Assembly: GCF_001049895.1 (NCBI RefSeq)
Contig: NZ_CVPE01000003.1
Span: 434,001-498,000 of the forward strand
DNA: 64,000 bases
Reading direction: 5' to 3'
From: Rubeoparvulum massiliense
GTDB lineage: Bacteria; Bacillota; Bacilli; Rubeoparvulales; Rubeoparvulaceae
A program made the translations under genes and the position numbers. This document shows positions 48,520-57,017 of this stretch, piece after piece. The notes below the pieces were generated by a model that had not been told where the DNA came from, searched no databases, and saw nothing but the letters and a program-made list of their open reading frames with translations. The number at the start of each line of letters is the position of its first letter. Positions within the stretch are counted from its first letter, which is position 1.

Positions 48520-48552
48520 AAAAAGAGCATGGCTGTTAACCATGCTCTTTTT
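48520..48552. terminator. Bidirectional terminator between nosF and second nosL
   Basis: Perfect 13-bp stem AAAAAGAGCATGG (48520-48532) / CCATGCTCTTTTT (48540-48552), 7-nt loop, giving a U-tract on both strands. Confidence 0.92.
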
Positions 48553-48582
48553 CGCCAGTCTATTCCTTACTTGTACTCTTGC

Positions 48583-49299
48583 TTAATGACCACTATGGTC
48601 TTGGTCATCTTGCTTCTCTTCTTGCTGATGTTCTCCATGATCGTCAGTACCATGTTCACTATTATCCTGATTCATTTGACTCTCTTGCATTTTTTTCATT
48701 TTCTTTTCCCAACGTTCCTTAGAAACCTGATCAATTTCGGCTTTATCTGCTAAGAGCTCTGCTTCTACATCTTGATGCGTATCAACATAAGCTTGAGCGT
48801 CCTCTGCTCCAGTGAAGAAGGCATAACCATATTTCATCGGCGTTAGAATATTAGCTGAAACAGCGATGGCTTCTTCATATTCAACCCATTCCAACGTATT
48901 TAAGTCTCGCACCCATTCATGAGCTACCTCAGCTTCTAAGGTACGTTGAAAATTAAGCATGCAACCTACATCATCAAAGAAATAGTGTGTACCATCTGCA
49001 GTGACTAGTTGTGCTGTAAAAGCACCCATTTCATGATCATCATGGTAGACTACCATATTACAAAATGCACACTTTTCGTCTGCACCGGGCTCTTGTGGAG
49101 TGAAGATGGCATCCGCTTCTGTTTTTTCAGCTAGATTCTCTGCAGCTTCATGACTTTCTTGTTGTTGAGCCATAGCTGCTTCAGTGGCAGAATTGTTTGT
49201 TGTGTTCGGTGTAGTGTTACTCTCACTATTTCCACAGGCTGTAACCAATAGTAAAGCACTCATCGTTACGAATAGGATAAAAATGCGTGAAAATTTCAT
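48583..49299 (-). CDS. nosL: NosL-family copper-binding lipoprotein, copy 2, with His-rich tail
   Basis: 238-aa lipoprotein from ATG 49299, 6 nt after AAGGAGG. Lipobox LVTAC with C22, a low-complexity Asn/Thr/Ala/Gln linker (25-70), the NosL copper motif CAFCNM (C77, C80, M82) followed by VVYHDDHE, and the YFFDDVGCML motif. Beyond the NosL domain, the protein ends in a charged tail rich in Lys and Met, then in His and Asp (HGEHQQEEKQDDQDHSGH), which probably binds metal. Such tails are unusual for NosL. It is convergent with nosF and has its own promoter region. Confidence 0.85.
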   Translation of the reverse strand: MKFSRIFILFVTMSALLLVTACGNSESNTTPNTTNNSATEAAMAQQQESHEAAENLAEKTEADAIFTPQEPGADEKCAFCNMVVYHDDHEMGAFTAQLVTADGTHYFFDDVGCMLNFQRTLEAEVAHEWVRDLNTLEWVEYEEAIAVSANILTPMKYGYAFFTGAEDAQAYVDTHQDVEAELLADKAEIDQVSKERWEKKMKKMQESQMNQDNSEHGTDDHGEHQQEEKQDDQDHSGH

Positions 49300-49450
49300 A
49301 CAAATCCTCCTTATTTTCAACTATTGTTACCATAGTTAACGTAGCAAATGTTTTTGAGGATTGTGTGAACTTTTCTCCAAAAAAGCACGAAGTGTACCAA
49401 ACTATTGAGCCTAAATAATAGAGCCCATCATTTCCTTTGAAGTGGAGGAC

Positions 49451-49464
49451 TTCTTTCGAAAGAA
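49451..49464. promoter_or_regulatory. 14-bp palindrome upstream of the lipoprotein/two-component operon
   Basis: Perfect palindrome TTCTTTCGAAAGAA at 49451-49464, about 95 bp before the lipoprotein gene and just upstream of a TAAAAT -10-like sequence at 49468-49473. Its place suggests an operator; no regulator is identified. Confidence 0.35.
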
Positions 49465-49557
49465 TGTTAAAATAGAGGTGAAATATCCTGCTTCATCATT
49501 TGGTCCAATTTCGAAGTCTGCTCCAATTGATCATGTAAGCAGAAAGGAGGTATTTCA

Positions 49558-50541
49558 TTGGTGAAACGTCTTTCCCTACTTGTTACATCGTTATTCTTCA
49601 TACTTATTCTTTCTAGTTGTGGTAAAGAGAGCTTTCAACCACTATTAACTAAGCAACCAGTATTATTGGTTTTTAACCAAGGAGATCATACGCTCTCCTT
49701 TATAGAACGCTCTTCCTTTCAAGAGATCACACGTTGGCAATGGAAAGAAGCAATTACAGGAGGGTTGCTGTTCCCTGATCAGGACCATCTCTTATTATAC
49801 GGAAAGGATCTATCCTACATTATGATTTACTCACTCTCTACCGGTGAGGAGATCACCAGATGGCCTGTCGGTACTGGAATTACCAATGCTGCCCTCTCAC
49901 ATGACGGTACGACCATCTATCTCACCGATCACGAGAAAAATTCCTTGCGTTTTTTTTCACTTGAAGGCCATGAAATCAAGGAATTACAAGGTGGTGAACG
50001 ACCTTATACATTACTTGTAGGTCCTGATTATCTCTTTGTTTATCACTTTTACGATGATATGATCGGAAGGGTGAATCTCACTGAGATGAATTATGATCAA
50101 ACCTTCCCTTCATCCCCTTTTCCCTTTGGCGGCTTATACCGAATTGATGAGAATGAGCTTTGGGTTGGAGGTCATGGAGCAGGTTCAGAAGTGGAGGAAG
50201 CGGTTACCATTTTCAATACGATAGATGGTAGTATCAAAACAACCATTCAAACACCTTATATGCCCATCGCTTTTGCTGAATGGGGAGACTTCGTTTATGT
50301 GCTGAGCCATGGAACAAGCACACTCTATCAGGTGGATGCAGAGAGCAAGCGTGTTGTAAATTCCTTGCAGGTAGGTAGTAATTCATCGAGCTTGATTGCA
50401 GATCATGAGTATCTCTATGTTACTAGTCTAGATAGTAATGAGCTCTATGTAATACATCCGTCGAAGTTGCAGATTGAAAACACAATTCAAGTAGGTAAAC
50501 AGCCCTTCCAGCTAATCCTACGAGAGGAAGATGAATCATGA
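49558..50541 (+). CDS. Beta-propeller lipoprotein (YVTN/cytochrome-d1-like)
   Basis: 327-aa lipoprotein. Signal peptide MVKRLSLLVTSLFFILILSS with lipidated C21. The mature part consists of short repeats typical of YVTN beta-propellers: ILSHDGTTIYLTDHEKN-like blades, VVNSLQVGSNSSSLIADHEY, LYVTSLDSNELYVIHPSKLQ, IENTIQVGKQPFQLIL. No haem or metal motif is evident. The start is TTG 49558, 7 nt after GAAAGGAGG; a GTG follows at 49561. Its stop overlaps the response regulator ATG by 4 nt, so it is probably an outer sensor or ligand-binding partner of the kinase, which is inference. Confidence 0.8.
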   Translation: MVKRLSLLVTSLFFILILSSCGKESFQPLLTKQPVLLVFNQGDHTLSFIERSSFQEITRWQWKEAITGGLLFPDQDHLLLYGKDLSYIMIYSLSTGEEITRWPVGTGITNAALSHDGTTIYLTDHEKNSLRFFSLEGHEIKELQGGERPYTLLVGPDYLFVYHFYDDMIGRVNLTEMNYDQTFPSSPFPFGGLYRIDENELWVGGHGAGSEVEEAVTIFNTIDGSIKTTIQTPYMPIAFAEWGDFVYVLSHGTSTLYQVDAESKRVVNSLQVGSNSSSLIADHEYLYVTSLDSNELYVIHPSKLQIENTIQVGKQPFQLILREEDES

Positions 50542-51212
50542 ACCAATTGCCCATTCTAATCGCAGATGACGAAGCAGAGATGCGTGAGCTAATCGCTCTC
50601 TACCTACAACGTGAGGGCTATGCTGTTGTGGAAGCATCCAATGGCTTCGAAGTCCTACAACTATTGAAGAATCATGAGGTAGCCCTTATCCTTCTTGACA
50701 TCATGATGCCCCAGCTTGATGGAATGAGTACTTGTGTAAAGATACGTGAGGTCTCCAATGTCCCTGTTATTTTTGTGACTGCACGCGGTGATGAATGGGA
50801 TACGATCCATGGTTTACGAATTGGAGCGGACGATTACATTAGTAAACCATTCAGCCCTCATGAACTAGTAGCACGAATTGAAGCTGTTCTACGTAGAACG
50901 CAAAAAATCGAACATGAAGAAGAGACAACCAATTATGGTCCTATCTCCATTGATGAAAAAGGGCGCTTGGTCAAACTGAATGGGCAATTAATCACATTAA
51001 CCTTGAAGGAATTCGATCTGCTTCTCACCTTTTGTCAGCATGAGGGTCAAGTACTTAGTCGCGAACAGTTACTGAATAAAGTATGGGGCTATGATTACTA
51101 TGGAACAGTACGTACTGTCGATACTCATGTGAAGACGCTCCGCTTAAAGCTAGGAAAAGAAGCATCATTAATCCAAACAGTCTGGGGAATTGGTTATAAA
51201 TTTGAGGTGTAA
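50538..51212 (+). CDS. OmpR-family response regulator
   Basis: 224-aa two-component regulator. Receiver domain with acidic D10/D11, phospho-acceptor D54 (ILLDIMMPQLDG), switch Thr in FVTARGDEW and Lys in DDYISKPFSPHEL; the winged-helix output domain (about 128-222) has LTLKEFDLLLTFCQHEGQVLSREQLLNKVWGY-type residues and RTVDTHVKTLRLKLG. It overlaps the lipoprotein gene (ATGA) and the kinase gene (TAATG). Target genes are unknown; the adjacent nos genes and nosL2 are candidates. Confidence 0.92.
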   Translation: MNQLPILIADDEAEMRELIALYLQREGYAVVEASNGFEVLQLLKNHEVALILLDIMMPQLDGMSTCVKIREVSNVPVIFVTARGDEWDTIHGLRIGADDYISKPFSPHELVARIEAVLRRTQKIEHEEETTNYGPISIDEKGRLVKLNGQLITLTLKEFDLLLTFCQHEGQVLSREQLLNKVWGYDYYGTVRTVDTHVKTLRLKLGKEASLIQTVWGIGYKFEV

Positions 51213-52633
51213 TGATGAAAAAGTTAACACTTTCATTACAACAGAAGCTATGGCTAACCATCAGTGCAACTTTTATTATTGCACTCTTGCTCTCCTATGG
51301 GCTTGTACAGTTTTTCTATGAACGGCTCTATGTAGATGGTGTTGAAAACTCCTTGCTATACGAAGGGAAGCAGTTAGTCCAAGAGTATCATGGTGGTCCT
51401 GTTAAAGAGGTACTAGGTGAGAAGGTAGAATGGTATAATCGCATCTCTGAAGCAGAGATTTTTCTTGTGGAAAATCCTCGGGAGCTAAGTGCTTGCTTAC
51501 CCTTTGATATTCAATATGACTCCTTAATCAGCGGTGAGGAACGAGCAGAACTCTTACAAGGGAAAGCGCTGACCAAACGCAGCTATGAACCCCGATTTGA
51601 GCGGGATATTCTTGCCGTCATGGTCCCTCTATTAGAAGAGAATCGATTGGCGGGCGTGCTCTACCTCTATGTTCCCCTCGCCTCTATCCAAGAGACATTA
51701 CAAAACGCTCAGCATATCTTAATTCTTTCTGCCATTCTCTTGATTGGTATCGCACTCTTGATGGGGCAACGAATTGCTTCTTACCTTACAAGGTCATTAA
51801 AGTCCATGGAAAAAATCGCTTTAGAAATGGCGAAGGGTAATTTTTCTGATAAGATTACCATCCCTACTGAGGACGAAGTAGGACGCTTAGGTATGGCTTT
51901 CAACATCATGTCGGATGCATTACAAAGTGAAGATGAGCGTAAGAAGGAATTCCTTGCCAATGTCTCCCATGAATTGCGAACACCCATCAGTTATATTCAA
52001 GGGTATAGCGAAGCGCTTCTCGATGGTGTTGTCTCCTCTGAAGAGCAGGAACAGAAATACCTTCGTTTAATTCGACGTGAGGCAGGTCGAATGGAACGGC
52101 TGGTTCGGGATCTCCTTGACTTGGCTACATTGGAAGGGGATTATCCACTGCAACAAACCGCCTTACCCTTTGCCCAACTCATTACCGAGGTGGCAGATAC
52201 TCTATTGCCGCATATTGAAATGAAAAAACAGCATTTACATCTCCAATTAGATCATGACGTGATTGTTTTTGGTGATGAGGATCGATTGGAACAGGTTATC
52301 CACAATTTATTGACCAATGCCAATCGCTATACACCTGAGGGAGGAATGATCAAGCTCTCCTTACGACAAGAGGATGAACAAGCACTCTTAGCTATCTCCG
52401 ATACTGGAATTGGTATTCCTGCAGATGATCTTCCGCGAATTGGTGAACGTTTCTTCCGTGTAGATAAGGGACGTAGTCGACAAGAAGGGGGAACTGGTTT
52501 AGGACTGGCAATTGTGAAGCAGATCGTGATTCGTCATCATGGTACCTTGGAGATCCAAAGTGAATGGCAAAAAGGAACGACCATTACAATTGCTTTACCT
52601 ACTTTTCGTGGCAATGTAGAGGAGAAAAAATAA
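51212..52633 (+). CDS. Membrane sensor histidine kinase
   Basis: 473-aa kinase paired with the regulator just upstream. TM1 about 13-35, extracytoplasmic sensor domain about 36-167 of no recognised type, TM2 168-188, HAMP 187-240, HisKA with H253 in FLANVSHELRTPISY, then HATPase_c with N box HNLLTNANRYTPEGG, G1 DTGIGIP, and G2 GGTGLGLAIVKQI. The outer domain contains one Cys (C95). It may contact the lipoprotein encoded in the same operon. No clear terminator follows; sda is convergent. Confidence 0.92.
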   Translation: MMKKLTLSLQQKLWLTISATFIIALLLSYGLVQFFYERLYVDGVENSLLYEGKQLVQEYHGGPVKEVLGEKVEWYNRISEAEIFLVENPRELSACLPFDIQYDSLISGEERAELLQGKALTKRSYEPRFERDILAVMVPLLEENRLAGVLYLYVPLASIQETLQNAQHILILSAILLIGIALLMGQRIASYLTRSLKSMEKIALEMAKGNFSDKITIPTEDEVGRLGMAFNIMSDALQSEDERKKEFLANVSHELRTPISYIQGYSEALLDGVVSSEEQEQKYLRLIRREAGRMERLVRDLLDLATLEGDYPLQQTALPFAQLITEVADTLLPHIEMKKQHLHLQLDHDVIVFGDEDRLEQVIHNLLTNANRYTPEGGMIKLSLRQEDEQALLAISDTGIGIPADDLPRIGERFFRVDKGRSRQEGGTGLGLAIVKQIVIRHHGTLEIQSEWQKGTTITIALPTFRGNVEEKK

Positions 52634-52684
52634 AGAACATCTTCATATTCATAGGTCTTAGTAACTGGGAATAGCCATCATTGT

Positions 52685-52825
52685 TCATTCTCCAATGGCT
52701 TCCTGTAAGGTTAGATTACGTCGTTCAATCTCTCGGTATAATAGATGGATAAACTCTAAATCTAATTGAAGCTCCACCGCTTTAAAATATGCTTCAATTA
52801 AAGATTGATCGCTTATCACAGTCAC
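52685..52825 (-). CDS. sda: Sda sporulation checkpoint inhibitor
   Basis: 46-aa inhibitor of the sporulation kinase KinA that couples sporulation to DNA replication in B. subtilis. The gene is short and starts with GTG at 52825, 6 nt after GGAGGG. The translated core (SDQSLIEAYFKAVELQLDLE, then FIHLLYREIERRNL) matches Sda ([20 protein letters not shown], then FIELIENEIKRRSL), keeping the two-helix hairpin and the Leu, Tyr, Phe, Glu and Ile/Arg positions. Length equals Sda. A promoter and a cluster of DnaA boxes lie directly upstream, as in the known sda control region. Convergent with the kinase gene. Confidence 0.9.
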   Translation of the reverse strand: MTVISDQSLIEAYFKAVELQLDLEFIHLLYREIERRNLTLQEAIGE

Positions 52826-52855
52826 TGGTATCCCTCCACTTCCATAATTTGCTTA

Positions 52856-52884
52856 ATCATATCATAGATAAATTTGTGGAACAA
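52856..52884 (-). promoter_or_regulatory. Sigma-A promoter of sda
   Basis: On the minus strand: -35 TTGTTC (52879-52884), 17-bp spacer, -10 TATGAT (52856-52861). Predicted start near 52849, leader about 24 nt. The DnaA boxes begin 9 bp upstream of the -35. Confidence 0.6.
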
Positions 52885-52892
52885 GCGTTCTG

Positions 52893-53011
52893 TTATCCAC
52901 AGATTTATGTGGATAATATGTGGATAGAGTGTGTATAACCCTGTTTTTTCGCTTGGTATCTTGTCATTTTTTGTGGATAAGTTATTCACAGAACGTATGC
53001 TCTGTCGATAA
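52893..53011. promoter_or_regulatory. Cluster of DnaA boxes upstream of sda
   Basis: Three perfect TTATCCACA boxes: 52893-52901 (+), 52908-52916 (-) and 52972-52980 (-). Two further TTATNCACA matches: 52930-52938 (-, TTATACACA) and 52982-52990 (+, TTATTCACA). Two one-mismatch sites: 52919-52927 (-) and 53003-53011 (-). In B. subtilis DnaA binds a similar cluster to activate sda when replication starts or stalls. Confidence 0.88.
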
Positions 53012-53113
53012 CCTTCGTATTTATTATCTGTTTGCAAAAATTTGCATTATTTATCCTGTTTAATTATAATAATTATTAAGTAATAAAAACTAAATTATAT
53101 GGGAGTGAAGCAT

Positions 53114-53680
53114 ATGTATGATGTAGCAATTATTGGTGCAGGTCCTGCAGGAGCTAGTGCAGCTCTATTCATCGCCAAAGCTGGCAAGCATGTACTCCTG
53201 GTGGATAATGATAAAAGTATTACCAAAAGAGCTTGGATGGAGAACCATTATGGGGTGATGGAGATTTCAGGACCTGATCTCATGGAAACTGGGATCAACC
53301 AAGCGAAACGGTTTGGTGCAGAGGTAACACGGGAGGAAGTTCAACACATCAAAAAAGAAGAGAATGGGTTTATACTACAAGGTGAAAAGGGATCATATTC
53401 TGCCCAGCAAGTGATTCTAGCAACAGGAATGTCTACTGATCTCGGTGCTGAACTGGGGTTGGAAATCGTTCCAGGTACAGAGCCACGGGTAAAATCAATC
53501 TATAAGGTGGATGAAGAAGGAAGAGCCTCACTTCCTGGTGTTTGGGCAGCTGGTATCTGTGCAGGCGTTAGCCTACATACCATTATTACCGCAGGCGATG
53601 GGGCCAAAGTAGCTATCAACCTACTCAGCGCAATGAATGGTCAACGCTATGTGGACCACGATGTTTTTCAACCAAAGTAA
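53114..53680 (+). CDS. Short thioredoxin-reductase-like flavoprotein
   Basis: 188-aa FAD-binding protein. Start ATG 53114 follows GGGAGTGA; an upstream in-frame ATG at 53099 has no site. FAD motif YDVAIIGAGPAGASAALFIA (1-20) and C-terminal LPGVWAAGICAGVSLHTIITAGDG match the two FAD-binding halves of thioredoxin reductase. The NADPH-binding domain between them and the redox CxxC are missing: length is about 60 percent of TrxB. The frame is intact. It may use another protein as reductant or act as a ferredoxin/flavin oxidoreductase partner; function is unknown. Single gene, upstream of DnaA boxes in the opposite direction. Confidence 0.8.
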   Translation: MYDVAIIGAGPAGASAALFIAKAGKHVLLVDNDKSITKRAWMENHYGVMEISGPDLMETGINQAKRFGAEVTREEVQHIKKEENGFILQGEKGSYSAQQVILATGMSTDLGAELGLEIVPGTEPRVKSIYKVDEEGRASLPGVWAAGICAGVSLHTIITAGDGAKVAINLLSAMNGQRYVDHDVFQPK

Positions 53681-53713
53681 AGTTCTTCTCTAACTAGCGG
53701 CATAAAAATATAT

Positions 53714-53757
53714 AGAGCAAGCGCCTACCCATTGAGGAATGCGCTTGCTCTTTTTAT
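53714..53757. terminator. Bidirectional terminator between flavoprotein and chemoreceptor genes
   Basis: Perfect 11-bp stem AGAGCAAGCGC (53714-53724) / GCGCTTGCTCT (53741-53751) with a 16-nt loop, T-tracts on both strands. Confidence 0.85.
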
Positions 53758-53768
53758 TAATCTTGGTA

Positions 53769-55490
53769 TTATCTTTCCTGTTTTATTGACCCAAACCTGA
53801 ATTTCGCAGTTGCTTCCTGTAGTTGGGAAGAGGTTTGTGCCAACGTTTCCGCTGCTGCCACCATCTCCTCCATGGTCGCATTCTGCTCTTCAGCTGCTGC
53901 AGCAACATTCTCAATAAAGGCAGAGGATTCCTCTGTAAGCTTTTGGACATCCTGCATAACTTGAACCATGCGCTGTGATGAAGCTGTCATTCCCTCTGCA
54001 CCTGACATCACTCCCTCAACCTGTTGAGCAACAATTCGAATATTATCTAGGATCGTGGAGAATTGTTCACCTGCCTGCTGCACTAGTTCAATACCTTTTG
54101 CTACTACCTCTTCTTCCGTTTTCATTCCGGTAACCGAATAAGAGATGGAGACCTGAATCTCATTGATTAGATCCTTAATCTCTTGTGTAGCAGTAGCGGA
54201 TTGCTCTGCAAGCTTTCGAACCTCGTCGGCAACAACAGCAAAGCCCTTGCCGTGTTCACCTGCCCTTGCAGCTTCAATGGCCGCATTGAGGGATAAAAGA
54301 TTGGTCTGTTGAGCGATCTCTGTAATCATGGTAACGATCTGCTGAATAGCTCGGGATTTTTCTCCAAGATCGATGACGTTACCAGCAATCCCCTTCGTCG
54401 TCTCCTGTAGATGATTCATGTGCTGAATTGTATCTTTAACCACCTGATGCCCTTGTTCAGCAATCTGGGTTGTCTCAGCGGTTACTCGATTCACTTCGGT
54501 CACTGCATGAGCCACCTCATCAATATCACCTGCAATGGAGTTGATCAATTGATGCGCTCCTTGTACCTTCGCAAATTGCTGCTCCGAGGAAGCGGACACC
54601 TCCTGGATGGAGAGGGTGATGCTTTCTGTAGTCTTTCCTGTCTCCTCCATCCCAGCCTGTAGCTCTTCCGCCGAACTGGCTACCAGCTCCGCTGAATCCT
54701 GAACGTGGAAAACCAGCTTATGCAATTGCTCCCGCATCTGGTTATAGGAGTTTCCAATCTGACCGATCTCATCCTGTGAGGCTGTATGAATCGTTTGTTC
54801 AAAGCTGCCTTCACCAGCTAAGAGCATAGCATCTGTAAGATGATGCAATTGCTTTTTCATCCCTCGTGTAAAGAACAGCACCACAAGCACTGACAAGAGA
54901 ATCACAATGGGAATAAAAACAAAGATCTTCATGGTGATCTTTTCAAGTGTCTCATCGATCAGTGCTTGTGAGGCACCAACATACCACATTCCAATAATCT
55001 CATCCTTGGCATTCCGAATCGGCATATAGGCTGCTTGATATGTTTTCCCCGCTACATCTGCTTCACCATAGAAGTTTTTACCCTGGTTCAATGTTTGCCC
55101 AATGACAGCCTCCGAAGCCTTGGTTCCAACTGCCCGATTCCCATCACGAATGACATTGGTTGTAATTCGCGTATCACCTTGAAAGATGGTAACCGTTCCA
55201 CCGGAATAGGCTGCAATTTGATCAACCATTTCCTCATTATCATTGACAAGAACATGCCCTTTGTACAGTTGTCCGTTCCGGATCTCCCAACCACCTGGAT
55301 AAAGGTGATCCAAGGTGGTATAACCGAATTGTAGATCAGACCGTGCTTTCTCCACGGCTGTTGCTTTGATCCCGTCATATACCTCCTGATACACAATAAG
55401 CCCTATTCCTCCCCCTAGGAATAGCAACAAAAGAACCACCAACAGATTGATTTTTACAGTGATTCCTAAGTTAGAAAGGAATTTTCTCAT
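53769..55490 (-). CDS. Methyl-accepting chemotaxis protein with single Cache domain
   Basis: 573-aa chemoreceptor. TM1 about 13-34, extracellular Cache-type sensor about 35-192 ([59 protein letters not shown], features of the sCache_3 group), TM2 about 194-214, HAMP, then the signalling hairpin with the conserved tip [40 protein letters not shown]. Methylation helices flank it. The ligand is unknown. ATG behind GAAGGGGGAGCAG. Implies a motile organism. Confidence 0.93.
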   Translation of the reverse strand: MRKFLSNLGITVKINLLVVLLLLFLGGGIGLIVYQEVYDGIKATAVEKARSDLQFGYTTLDHLYPGGWEIRNGQLYKGHVLVNDNEEMVDQIAAYSGGTVTIFQGDTRITTNVIRDGNRAVGTKASEAVIGQTLNQGKNFYGEADVAGKTYQAAYMPIRNAKDEIIGMWYVGASQALIDETLEKITMKIFVFIPIVILLSVLVVLFFTRGMKKQLHHLTDAMLLAGEGSFEQTIHTASQDEIGQIGNSYNQMREQLHKLVFHVQDSAELVASSAEELQAGMEETGKTTESITLSIQEVSASSEQQFAKVQGAHQLINSIAGDIDEVAHAVTEVNRVTAETTQIAEQGHQVVKDTIQHMNHLQETTKGIAGNVIDLGEKSRAIQQIVTMITEIAQQTNLLSLNAAIEAARAGEHGKGFAVVADEVRKLAEQSATATQEIKDLINEIQVSISYSVTGMKTEEEVVAKGIELVQQAGEQFSTILDNIRIVAQQVEGVMSGAEGMTASSQRMVQVMQDVQKLTEESSAFIENVAAAAEEQNATMEEMVAAAETLAQTSSQLQEATAKFRFGSIKQER

Positions 55491-55616
55491 ATCTGCTCCC
55501 CCTTCAATGTAGGCAAATACACCTATACATATTCTATACCATAGAGGGTAGCATGTCGTAATAGACTAAAGTCATATTTATCAGTTTTGTTCGTATTTTT
55601 AGGAAAAATAAATCTT

Positions 55617-57017
55617 CTAAACATGAGGGAGCGCTGTTCTTTTTGTTTTTTCCCCATCATAGGAAAAGAGAAATTCTCGTTGATCGAGAATGGTTTCCAG
55701 ATAAACATTGGTACCCCATAGCTGATAGAGATAAGGCAAACATTTTTCGAGATACTGGATATCTAACTCGATACCTTCGTAATAGTGACGAATATAGAGA
55801 CCACCTTGTTTCCCATAATCAGCATCCTCCACCATTAGATACGGGAAGCCACCATTCACCCGCATATTCACAAGATGATCCCGTACTTCCTCCCAATTCT
55901 TGCTTGTAATCTTATACTCTCGTCCCTCTTTGCTAAAGAGATAAAGATCGAGATCCTCAATGATGTCTCCATTGAGATAGTTTCGTAAAAAAGACTGATC
56001 TGATTCTACCTCCCTAATTTCGAATATTTTCTCCCTACCCCATCGTTTCTCCAATGCTTCAAACATTCGATAGCCCAGATAGTAGGGATTGATACCCGTA
56101 GATGAGGGATGAATAACCTGGCTATGCAAACAAGCAAATTCGATGGTCTCCCCTTCATCGAGATCCAGCTGTCTTAGGAGGCGTGTATGCCAGTAGGTGG
56201 CCCAACCTTCATTCATGATCTTTGTTTCTATTTGTGGCCAGAAGTAGCGCATCTCGTCACGTACAATCGAGAGGATATCACGCTGCCATTCCTCCAAATA
56301 GGAGGAATGCTGAAGAATAAAGAAGAGAATATCCTTCTCTGGGTGAGAAGGATAACGTTTACCCCCTCTTTCTTCTCCCGCTTCTGTTGCTGAAGAATTC
56401 CATTGGTCTAGCTTCCATAATTCTTCATAAGGATTTTTATTCCTCTGTGGATTCCGGGATGTCATTGACTTTTTTTGACCTATTCTTTGCTCTTTTTTAT
56501 GTCCGCTTTGCTCTTTAAATCCAGATGGTTCAATATGTTCCTGAAAGGCCATGGCCGCATCTAGAAACCGCTCAACCCGTTCACGTCCATACAGCATCTC
56601 ATATTGACGAATTCGCTCTGCATGTAAAGTCATGCTATGAACCATCTTTCGGTTGGTACCAGTAAAGCATTGATTATTCTTAAAAAAGTCACTGTGACCT
56701 AAGACATGAGCCACGATCATTTTATTTTGAATGAGTGAATTTCCTTCCAATAAGAAGGCATAGCAAGGATCCGAATTGATGACAAGTTCATAGATCCTGC
56801 TGAGTCCAAGATCATAATCCAATTTCATTCGATAGAATGCCTTGCCAAAACTCCAATGGGAGTAGCGAGTTGGCATCCCATATGCACCGAAGGTATAAAG
56901 GATATCCGGAGGGCAGACTTCATAACGCATATCAAAGAAGTCTAATCCCTCCAATTTGGCTAAGGATGTCAATTGCTCAATCGCCTGTTCTAATTCACCC
57001 CACGCATCCCTAACCAA
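55617..57017 (-). CDS. spoVR: SpoVR family protein
   Basis: 466-aa protein of the SpoVR/YcgB family, required for normal spore cortex formation in B. subtilis; biochemical role unknown. Motifs: [22 protein letters not shown] region, [37 protein letters not shown], and [13 protein letters not shown] with its His/Glu. TTG start at 57017 follows CAAGGAGG and overlaps the yhbH stop. Middle segment (about 170-215) is an unusually charged linker. Last gene of prkA-yhbH-spoVR, an arrangement common in other bacteria though separate in B. subtilis. Confidence 0.93.
   Translation of the reverse strand: MVRDAWGELEQAIEQLTSLAKLEGLDFFDMRYEVCPPDILYTFGAYGMPTRYSHWSFGKAFYRMKLDYDLGLSRIYELVINSDPCYAFLLEGNSLIQNKMIVAHVLGHSDFFKNNQCFTGTNRKMVHSMTLHAERIRQYEMLYGRERVERFLDAAMAFQEHIEPSGFKEQSGHKKEQRIGQKKSMTSRNPQRNKNPYEELWKLDQWNSSATEAGEERGGKRYPSHPEKDILFFILQHSSYLEEWQRDILSIVRDEMRYFWPQIETKIMNEGWATYWHTRLLRQLDLDEGETIEFACLHSQVIHPSSTGINPYYLGYRMFEALEKRWGREKIFEIREVESDQSFLRNYLNGDIIEDLDLYLFSKEGREYKITSKNWEEVRDHLVNMRVNGGFPYLMVEDADYGKQGGLYIRHYYEGIELDIQYLEKCLPYLYQLWGTNVYLETILDQREFLFSYDGEKTKRTALPHV

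Noticed and set aside
48529-48753. 74-codon plus-strand frame rich in Leu and Phe
   Set aside because: It is antisense to the His/Asp/Glu-rich tail of the second NosL, which explains its composition.
52893-53011. DnaA-box cluster as a replication origin
   Set aside because: No dnaA, dnaN, recF, gyrB or DNA-unwinding element nearby, and the boxes lie directly upstream of the sda promoter, where DnaA is known to act as an activator.
52822-53037. 71-codon minus-strand frame
   Set aside because: It overlaps the sda start, its promoter and the DnaA boxes, and the protein has no recognisable features.
55035-55396. Antisense frames of 99 and 102 codons in the chemoreceptor gene
   Set aside because: They shadow the Cache domain coding region and lack start signals.
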